Positions 1-4,486 of a stretch of DNA of 20,314 nucleotides are shown here, piece after piece (position 1 is the stretch's first letter; every line of letters starts with the position of its first letter). The stretch is taken from IMG/VR virus record IMGVR_UViG_3300026513_000029, positions 1 to 20,314 of that record; one strand, 5' to 3'. A program made the position numbers and the translations under genes. The DNA is from a virus. The notes beneath the pieces are model-generated. The model was not told where the DNA came from and did not search any database. It saw nothing but the letters and a program-made list of their open reading frames with translations.

Positions 1-43
1 CCATAATTAAAAACAAATATTCATAATAAAACAAAAAAGAAAA

Positions 44-493
44 TTAAACGCAAATAAACTCAGGGTCTTTTAAATAGTTATCTGTATCGAAGTATATCCA
101 TTCATTAGTAACTTGTATTCTCTCTATTCCATATTGAATAAGACCCCTAATCATCTTAAACCTCTTAGTCTTGTTGATACACCTAAACTTAATTGACTTA
201 CCAACTCTATGACCACTATTACTTGGTAGTGCTATCTTATCAGCATAAGTCTTACTTGTATATCCTTGAAGTATGAATCCTGACATTCTATCTTTCCTAA
301 ATACCTCATCTAATATGAAAACTGGTTCACTTTCCATAAAGTATTTTCCACTACCCAATTTGTCAGGACTATCAAACATACTCCACTTTAAAACAGATAG
401 ACCTTCGCAATCCATTTCTTCAGTATAGGAATCAGTATAATCAACCTTATGTAAAGAAAAACTATATTGTTTTCTTTTATATTCCTTAGACAT
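44..493 (-). CDS. Degenerate M15 (D-Ala-D-Ala carboxypeptidase-like) protein, probably not a zinc peptidase
   Basis: This 149-aa protein has the layout of phage M15_3-type peptidases. It shows FDSPDKLGSG at residues 40-49, a GYTS...N-S-GH stretch at 77-95 where active enzymes have SxYR...NSxH, and RIQV...WIYFDTD at 125-138 where they have RIG...FIHVD. An ungapped by-eye alignment of its last 56 residues with the M15 gene at 1773-2099 matches at about 13 positions, mostly family motif sites. It keeps His95, but the expected Asp ligand is Lys102 and the expected last His is Tyr134, so zinc binding and catalysis should be lost. I chose the ATG at 493; an in-frame TTG lies two codons upstream. 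No signal peptide or membrane segment is visible. It follows the lysis genes after an AT-rich gap and has its own promoters. The family link is inference from motifs, and its role (wall binding, regulation of lysis) is unknown. Confidence 0.6.
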   Translation of the reverse strand: MSKEYKRKQYSFSLHKVDYTDSYTEEMDCEGLSVLKWSMFDSPDKLGSGKYFMESEPVFILDEVFRKDRMSGFILQGYTSKTYADKIALPSNSGHRVGKSIKFRCINKTKRFKMIRGLIQYGIERIQVTNEWIYFDTDNYLKDPEFICV

Positions 494-496
494 ATA

Positions 497-527
497 CAAA
501 TATAATTATTATAGGATAAATAAACAA
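497..527 (-). promoter_or_regulatory. Bacteroidota-type promoter, proximal to the M15-like gene
   Basis: On the minus strand, TTG (527-525) is followed by a 20-nt spacer and TATATTTG (504-497), matching the Bacteroidota consensus TTG/TTTG-N17-23-TAnnTTTG. The -7 box ends only three bases before the ATG at 493. A transcript from here would therefore be leaderless, or would begin just inside the gene. Confidence 0.5.
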
Positions 528-587
528 CTCTTTGTTAATAAGTATTTGTTTTTTTTTATTGAATAGGGGTCAGATGTCTTATATTTA

Positions 588-610
588 TTTTTATACTTAA
601 TAGTATTATT
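588..610. repeat. AT-rich 23-bp repeat, copy 1 (copy 2 at 1653-1675)
   Basis: Positions 588-610 and 1653-1675 match at 22 of 23 bases, with one G/C difference. The core here, TACTTAATAGTA, is a short inverted repeat (TACT-TAAT-AGTA). Copy 1 lies in the leader of the M15-like gene; copy 2 lies inside the 53-aa membrane protein gene. In DNA this AT-rich the match may be chance. Confidence 0.35.
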
Positions 611-683
611 TTTAAATATAATATTAATTATTATTATTATTTTTTTATAATTATTTTTATAATAGTGAAGTATTAATAAATTA

Positions 684-715
684 CAAAGTTATATATTTAT
701 TTTTAAATAAACAAA
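684..715 (-). promoter_or_regulatory. Bacteroidota-type promoter, distal, with a long leader to the M15-like gene
   Basis: On the minus strand, TTTG (715-712) is followed by exactly 20 nt and TAACTTTG (691-684), a full match to TTTG-N17-23-TAnnTTTG. It sits just after the stop of the holin-like gene at 727. Transcription from about 677 would give a leader of roughly 180 nt ahead of the ATG at 493. That leader contains no minus-strand ATG. Confidence 0.6.
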
Positions 716-726
716 TAAAAAGTGAA

Positions 727-1119
727 TTATTTTTTAATTGTGATGTTACCTGCTACTTTCTCTACACTTCTACCAACTACATATCCACCGATACCTAACT
801 GTAACAAGTCCCAAAACTCATTTTCTAAAGGAGGAATAGGTAAATTAAATAAAGGTGCAATAAATTTAACGTAGATAACTATAAAACCAAATGCTAACAT
901 AAGTATTGGTCTCCAACTTCTCTGTAACCAATTACCATTCGCTTCTGTAACAATGATTTCTGTTTGTAGTTTCTGTAATTCTAATTGTTGTTCTTGTAGT
1001 ACCTTGAATATCTCATTCTTGGCTTTTAAGCGTTCTTCTTCTGTGGTAAATAGTTTGTCTATCGCATTACCTATTTCTTTAATTACACCACCAGTAAACC
1101 AATTTAGTATCTTTTTCAT
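727..1119 (-). CDS. Holin-like membrane protein (gene-transfer-agent 3TM holin type)
   Basis: This 130-aa protein begins with an amphipathic region (residues 1-25) and a charged helical stretch (25-58) rich in Glu, Lys and Gln. It then has the segment NWLQRSWRPILMLAFGF (from about 63) leading into a long hydrophobic helix to about 92. A second, weaker hydrophobic stretch lies at about 103-120 (LLQLGIGGYVVGRSVEK). The charged helix, the W-x-x-R-S-W-R-P motif and the C-terminal GGYVVGRS are typical of the holin family first described for gene transfer agent release. It probably forms or regulates inner-membrane lesions that release the endolysin. It closes the lysis cluster, 45 bp after a 45-aa gene, and a promoter begins about 12 bp beyond its stop. 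The family assignment is by motif recognition. Confidence 0.75.
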   Translation of the reverse strand: MKKILNWFTGGVIKEIGNAIDKLFTTEEERLKAKNEIFKVLQEQQLELQKLQTEIIVTEANGNWLQRSWRPILMLAFGFIVIYVKFIAPLFNLPIPPLENEFWDLLQLGIGGYVVGRSVEKVAGNITIKK

Positions 1120-1164
1120 CTGTATAAGTTTAGTTATTTACCCTTGTTCGATTAACGAGAGTAA

Positions 1165-1302
1165 TTACTCCCATCGTACTTGTATCTGACCAAAGAATAA
1201 AAACAGATTAAGTTCTGAATACTCAAATCCTTTCTCTGGTTCGTGATACTGCCAACCCAATATCATTGCGTTAGGCACTAATAAAATTAAGTTTATTTCC
1301 AT
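1165..1302 (-). CDS. 45-aa small phage protein of unknown function
   Basis: The ORF runs from an ATG at 1302 to a TAA at 1165 and encodes 45 residues. Residues 2-15 are hydrophobic (EINLILLVPNAMIL), followed by WQYHEP and an aromatic C-terminus with FFGQIQVRWE. The pattern of an acidic-aromatic middle and an F-F-x-x-I-Q/x-x-W ending recurs in small proteins near phage lysis genes as I recall them, but I cannot name a family. The gene starts three bases after the stop of the preceding 47-aa gene, which supports it as coding. Its stop lies within a 12-bp perfect palindrome (1159-1170). Function is unknown; membrane association is possible. Confidence 0.6.
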   Translation of the reverse strand: MEINLILLVPNAMILGWQYHEPEKGFEYSELNLFLFFGQIQVRWE

Positions 1303-1305
1303 AAT

Positions 1306-1449
1306 TTACTCTTTTTTAAATATTGAATTAAAAAGTCCTATAAAACAAAAAACTGTCCATAAAATAGAGGAAGAACCTAATAAAAAATCTTGGAGTGAAA
1401 TATTATTTTGGATAATTGGTTCAATTATGTTTAATTCTGTTATTATCAT
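1306..1449 (-). CDS. 47-aa single-span membrane protein in the lysis region
   Basis: The ORF runs from an ATG at 1449 to a TAA at 1306 and encodes 47 residues. A polar N-terminus (residues 1-20, with NIIEPIIQNNISLQ) is followed by one hydrophobic segment at about 21-42 (DFLLGSSSILWTVFCFIGLF) and a basic tail NSIFKKE. This fits one transmembrane helix with the C-terminus in the cytoplasm. The stop is three bases ahead of the next ATG, so it is probably co-translated with the 45-aa gene. Its position between the M15 peptidase and the holin-like gene suggests a lysis accessory such as an antiholin or spanin-like part. No lipobox is present, so a role as an outer-membrane spanin is unsupported. 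Confidence 0.6.
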   Translation of the reverse strand: MIITELNIIEPIIQNNISLQDFLLGSSSILWTVFCFIGLFNSIFKKE

Positions 1450-1623
1450 TATTTACTCTTGTTTAAAATACTCCAAATACACACACTATTAGTTTGTAAA
1501 ATCTACTAATAACAAACAATTAGTAGATAAAATTTTAAGTAATCTTATTTACTGTCGTTTTTTAGAAACCTAATCACTTTTGGTTATAACTATCTGTTAA
1601 TATAATCTTGATTTCTTATCATA
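1450..1623 (-). other. Non-coding gap inside the lysis cluster
   Basis: This 174-bp stretch between two small membrane protein genes contains no open frame longer than about ten codons from ATG, GTG or TTG that I can find. Its only visible structure is the hairpin at 1501-1528. Confidence 0.5.
1501..1528. repeat. Perfect 10-bp inverted repeat with an 8-base loop
   Basis: Arms ATCTACTAAT (1501-1510) and ATTAGTAGAT (1519-1528) are exact reverse complements around AACAAACA. On the minus strand the hairpin is followed by only four T before an A. It could be a weak terminator or an RNA processing or stability element. The stem has just three G-C pairs, so strong termination is doubtful. Confidence 0.45.
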
Positions 1624-1785
1624 TTAAATCCCTTTTGTAAAGAGAATTAATTTTTTTATACTTAATACTATTATTAATAACCAACCAAATAACATTAGTA
1701 GGTTTGGATATTTAACACAGTCAGTTCTTATGATTGCTCCCATAATAAACATAACCGTATGAAATAATCCTTTTAATATGTCCAA
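1624..1785 (-). CDS. 53-aa small membrane protein, possible second holin or antiholin
   Basis: This open frame runs from a TTG at 1785 to a TAA at 1624 (53 aa). It has two hydrophobic segments, residues 5-19 (KGLFHTVMFIMGAII) and 29-49 (NLLMLFGWLLIIVLSIKKLIL), joined by a short loop RTDCVKYP that carries a lone Cys. The TTG start overlaps the end of the M15 gene by 13 bases. If TTG is not used, an ATG at 1752 gives a 42-aa protein that keeps the second segment. Two short membrane helices directly after the endolysin fit a small holin or antiholin, but this is inferred from context. The start codon is uncertain. Confidence 0.5.
   Translation of the reverse strand: MDILKGLFHTVMFIMGAIIRTDCVKYPNLLMLFGWLLIIVLSIKKLILFTKGI
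1653..1675. repeat. AT-rich 23-bp repeat, copy 2
   Basis: This copy matches positions 588-610 at 22 of 23 bases. It lies within the second hydrophobic segment of the 53-aa gene, where it encodes IIVLSIKK-type residues, so any regulatory meaning is uncertain. Confidence 0.35.
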
Positions 1786-2099
1786 ATTACATTACTCGCT
1801 TTTTCTTTATCGTCATCTACGTGAATAAATGAACTTGCAACACCAATTCTATTAAATCCAACGCTTATAAGAGCATTTAAGACAATATATCTTGTACTAC
1901 TATCATTTGCCCTTATATCTACTGCAAGTCCTTTTAAATGGCTTGAATTTGGTTTACCGCCTACTCTTGCATTTTGGTCTGGATTTCTGTAAGCAGAATT
2001 AATTGTAAAAGGTATGTTAGCCAACTCTCTTGCCTTATCTAATTTAGCAAGAAAGTCAGCATCCATTTTATACTCTATTTCTTTAAAGTATTTACTCAC
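1773..2099 (-). CDS. M15-family peptidase, probable endolysin
   Basis: The 108-aa protein is a compact M15_3-type zinc peptidase that cleaves peptide bridges in peptidoglycan. Visible motifs are LDKARELANIPFTINSAYR (residues 20-38), KPNSSHLKGLAVDI (49-62) and RIGVASSFIHVDDD (84-97). The expected zinc ligands are His54, Asp61 and His93, with Asp95 next to the last one; all are intact. There is no signal peptide, so export should depend on a holin. The start is GTG at 2099, inside the last codons of the 49-aa gene (8-base overlap), which indicates translational coupling. It lacks the FDSPD...GSG N-terminal segment seen in the M15-like protein at 44-493. The C-terminal NVIWTY is a common ending in this family. 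Confidence 0.88.
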   Translation of the reverse strand: MSKYFKEIEYKMDADFLAKLDKARELANIPFTINSAYRNPDQNARVGGKPNSSHLKGLAVDIRANDSSTRYIVLNALISVGFNRIGVASSFIHVDDDKEKASNVIWTY

Positions 2100-2241
2100 T
2101 CTTTTTATTTATGTTAAAAATCTTTAGAACTGTATATGCAATAGAAACTACTAAAAGCGTTAATTTTAGCCATTGCTCTGCATCAGAGAAACTTACTGTA
2201 AAAGTAAGGAAATTTATAAACGCTAATTTTAGGTCTTGCAT
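2092..2241 (-). CDS. 49-aa small membrane protein, holin candidate
   Basis: The ORF runs from an ATG at 2241 (an in-frame GTG lies two codons upstream) to a TAA at 2092, giving 49 aa. It has a hydrophobic N-terminal segment at about 5-18 (KLAFINFLTFTVSF), the polar linker SDAEQWLK, a second segment at about 27-42 (LTLLVVSIAYTVLKIF) and a charged tail NINKKSE. I recognise this layout as a frequent small protein placed directly ahead of M15 endolysins in Bacteroidota phages; a holin role is inferred from that placement. It follows the preceding gene by 10 bp and overlaps the GTG start of the endolysin by 8 bp. Confidence 0.7.
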   Translation of the reverse strand: MQDLKLAFINFLTFTVSFSDAEQWLKLTLLVVSIAYTVLKIFNINKKSE

Positions 2242-2251
2242 ATCCACTTTA

Positions 2252-2614
2252 TTAGAATTTTAATTCATCGTATTTTAACCCAAAGAAAGAATGTACTCCA
2301 TCACCCTCGATTTCTTCTGAATAAGATTTCCAACCGTATGGATGGTCTGCTTCTATTAAGTTTCCATCTTCATCGTAAGAATCTTCTAATCTCCAAGCAA
2401 CATCTAAATGCCATTTGTCTGATAATACTGGTGCAGATATTTCTTCTCCGTTCTCATCGTATTCCCCTTGTTCTAAAACGATGTTACCTAATTCTACGAT
2501 AGAATGTTTGTGCGTTGGATATTCGTTTCCGTTCTCATCTATTTCAGTACCTAAAGCATCAATCTTATCTTGTGCTTGTTCTTTACTGTTAAATGCGTAT
2601 TTACCTATGTACAT
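2252..2614 (-). CDS. 120-aa conserved marine phage protein, probable fibre-associated accessory
   Basis: This acidic 120-aa protein has no signal or membrane segment. Three similar short motifs are evenly spaced: IDENGN at 25-30, YDENGE at 52-57 and YDEDGN at 80-85, each resembling a beta-hairpin turn rich in Asp, Asn and Gly. Its ending, HPYGWKSYSEEI...DGVHSFFGLKYDELKF (91-120), is a pattern I associate with small proteins beside tail fibre genes in marine phages. It sits 11 bp after the second fibre gene and 10 bp before the lysis genes. A virion accessory or fibre chaperone role is possible. No function is established. Confidence 0.65.
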   Translation of the reverse strand: MYIGKYAFNSKEQAQDKIDALGTEIDENGNEYPTHKHSIVELGNIVLEQGEYDENGEEISAPVLSDKWHLDVAWRLEDSYDEDGNLIEADHPYGWKSYSEEIEGDGVHSFFGLKYDELKF

Positions 2615-2625
2615 AATTAATTAAT

Positions 2626-4485
2626 TTATATTGTTGTTAGTTTTTCTAATTCTTCGTCTGTTAATGATTTTGTGAATACTTGTACGTTTTTTACTTTTCC
2701 GTAGAAAGGTTGTGTTCCGTTAAATAAAGAAAGGTTTAATTTATTTAATCCTATTGGAATATTACCACTAATATCTGTTACTCTTTCAATTCCATTTATC
2801 CATAAAGAAAAGTAATGTTGTTTATAAACGCAAGCTATTTTTAAATTATCAGTTTGTTCAAAATTGTAATCTGATATATTTACTTGCTCAACACCTCCAC
2901 TATTAACCCTAAACACTATTCTGTTGTCGGTTGCGTGTAATATTAAATGAACATAGTTTAAACTTGTGCTATCATCCAAAGATATATATCGGTCAAAACC
3001 ACCATTATCCAAAGCACTAATCTCCGCATACAATACTCCCTCTTCACTATTAAAGTCTTGTGCTGAACCAGAGTTAGTACAAGTTTCTGCTATTCGAGTA
3101 GATGCTGAACCTTGTGTTGGGATATACGAGGTTGCGTATGGTAGTTGTTCAAGTTGGAATCCGTATAATAAAAAATCAACAGCACCACCACCATTAATAT
3201 TATCAATTCCAACTCTTACATCTGTATCTGCAATACCAGTAAAATCATATTTAACCCATTTGTCTGTTAGAGATATTGTTTGTAAATTATTACCTAACAA
3301 ATAAGTAGTTATATTTGTTACGCCTCCATTATTTTTAGCATAAAAACTAACAGTTAAGGTATTGCCTTGTAAACCCGATAAGTTTACATCCAAAAATGTT
3401 CCGCTTGTATCTGGCATTTGTATTCTTGTAGCGTTTTGTTTTCCCTCTGGAGATATAGCGTAGTTGTTTATGACTGTGGTATTTGAGCCTTTCCTCCAAT
3501 AACTATCACTAAAATCCTCACTATACTGAATCAAATTCGTACTCTGTGGCTCTAATAACAAAGCACCATCTGCTGAATCACTAAAGTCTATTCTTGGTGT
3601 GTTTACTTGTATTTCTTTAACCGAGATATTTGTTACAGAGCCAAGTGTATTATTAGGAAAACTTGTAAACCTAAAAAAAGTGGAATCTGCTACAAAATAA
3701 CTTACAATTTCTCCGTTATCGGCAGGATAATATGTTTCATAAACAGCATTACCTTTTGCTTGAATAACACCACTATCTAAATTTAGATTAAATTTTAATT
3801 CATAAGTTTTACCTATTGTTGTTACGCTACTTTGTTGTAGGCTTTCGTAATTAGTCTGTGTGTTGTCCGAATAAGCAACACCATCTCCATAACTCCATCC
3901 ACTTCCTAAAGTCCATTCATCGTTAGGGTCTACTTGTTTAACAGATACGTTGTCTATTGAGCCAATGAAATTAGATGGTAATAAATATAAATTAGGGTTT
4001 CCTTCTGCTTTTATATAATGTGTATGAACACCAATAGTGCTATTGGTTGGTGTATTTGAATTTGGATAACCTGCAAAAAGTTGAATAGAACCTTGTGTTC
4101 TTTCAATAATTTCGTAAGTTATTTTATAAGTTTTACCTACTACAATTATGTTTGATTGTTGTAAACTCGACCCGCTACCCGTTCCGTCTTGAATAGCAGC
4201 ACCTCCACTAATAGTCCAACCTGCACCTTTAGTCCAATCACTATCAGTAGCAAAATCTCCATTTACAACTTCCTCCGAACCTAACTCGCTAAAATCTCCG
4301 TTCTGTACTAAATTAGTATCTTGTAATCCAGCAGTTTTAATTAATCCATCTTTACCTACATAAGTAGCAGATGAACCCCTTGTAAAGTCAAACTCCTTGT
4401 TAAAGAACTGACCACTATTATCATTGTAAGCTAAAAGATTATTCTCTTTTACTGCCCATTTTCCGTTACCTAATTTTACTGCCAT
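2626..4485 (-). CDS. Tail fibre / receptor-binding protein with CenC-like and LamG-like modules (619 aa)
   Basis: A large Ser/Thr/Asn-rich beta protein. An N-terminal segment of about 55 residues contains FDFTRGSSATYVGKDGL (32-48), a motif frequent in marine phage fibres. Two carbohydrate-binding-like jelly-roll modules follow, at about 60-187 and 188-290. They carry a NGDF...DW...GW-x-ISGG type start and GSIDNVSVK-type endings. Next come LLLEPQSTNL and a third CBM-like region at about 315-470. The C-terminal region at about 475-615 looks like a LamG/concanavalin lectin domain (EGVLYAEIS...FYGKVKNVQVFTKSLTDEELEKL). It probably binds surface glycans and sets host range. It starts 1 bp after the stop of a longer paralogue, with which it shares module sequence at protein and DNA level. 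It has no obvious trimerisation or enzymatic domain. Confidence 0.75.
   Translation of the reverse strand: MAVKLGNGKWAVKENNLLAYNDNSGQFFNKEFDFTRGSSATYVGKDGLIKTAGLQDTNLVQNGDFSELGSEEVVNGDFATDSDWTKGAGWTISGGAAIQDGTGSGSSLQQSNIIVVGKTYKITYEIIERTQGSIQLFAGYPNSNTPTNSTIGVHTHYIKAEGNPNLYLLPSNFIGSIDNVSVKQVDPNDEWTLGSGWSYGDGVAYSDNTQTNYESLQQSSVTTIGKTYELKFNLNLDSGVIQAKGNAVYETYYPADNGEIVSYFVADSTFFRFTSFPNNTLGSVTNISVKEIQVNTPRIDFSDSADGALLLEPQSTNLIQYSEDFSDSYWRKGSNTTVINNYAISPEGKQNATRIQMPDTSGTFLDVNLSGLQGNTLTVSFYAKNNGGVTNITTYLLGNNLQTISLTDKWVKYDFTGIADTDVRVGIDNINGGGAVDFLLYGFQLEQLPYATSYIPTQGSASTRIAETCTNSGSAQDFNSEEGVLYAEISALDNGGFDRYISLDDSTSLNYVHLILHATDNRIVFRVNSGGVEQVNISDYNFEQTDNLKIACVYKQHYFSLWINGIERVTDISGNIPIGLNKLNLSLFNGTQPFYGKVKNVQVFTKSLTDEELEKLTTI
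4232..4315. repeat. 84-bp direct repeat shared by the two fibre genes, copy 1
   Basis: Positions 4232-4315 and 6219-6302 align without gaps with 11 mismatches in 84 by hand count (about 87 percent). The repeat encodes the NLVQNGDFSE(L/I)GSEE(V/I)VNGDFAT stretch that opens a CenC-like module in each gene. Both copies are in the same orientation, about 2.0 kb apart, so recombination would yield a fused fibre gene. Confidence 0.85.
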
Positions 4486-4486
4486 A

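Noticed and set aside
1-24. Possible start of another minus-strand gene at the left edge (ATG at 4)
   Set aside because: Only a start codon is inside the window, so nothing about a product can be supported.
1159-1170. 12-bp perfect palindrome GAGTAATTACTC
   Set aside because: Too short to stand out in this composition, and it overlaps the stop of the 45-aa gene.
953-1189. 78-aa plus-strand frame over the holin-like gene
   Set aside because: Cys/Ser-rich antisense reading of the charged helix of the holin-like protein; no independent support.
2236-2502. Plus-strand frames over the 120-aa accessory gene
   Set aside because: Antisense to a protein with recognisable phage sequence; no independent support.
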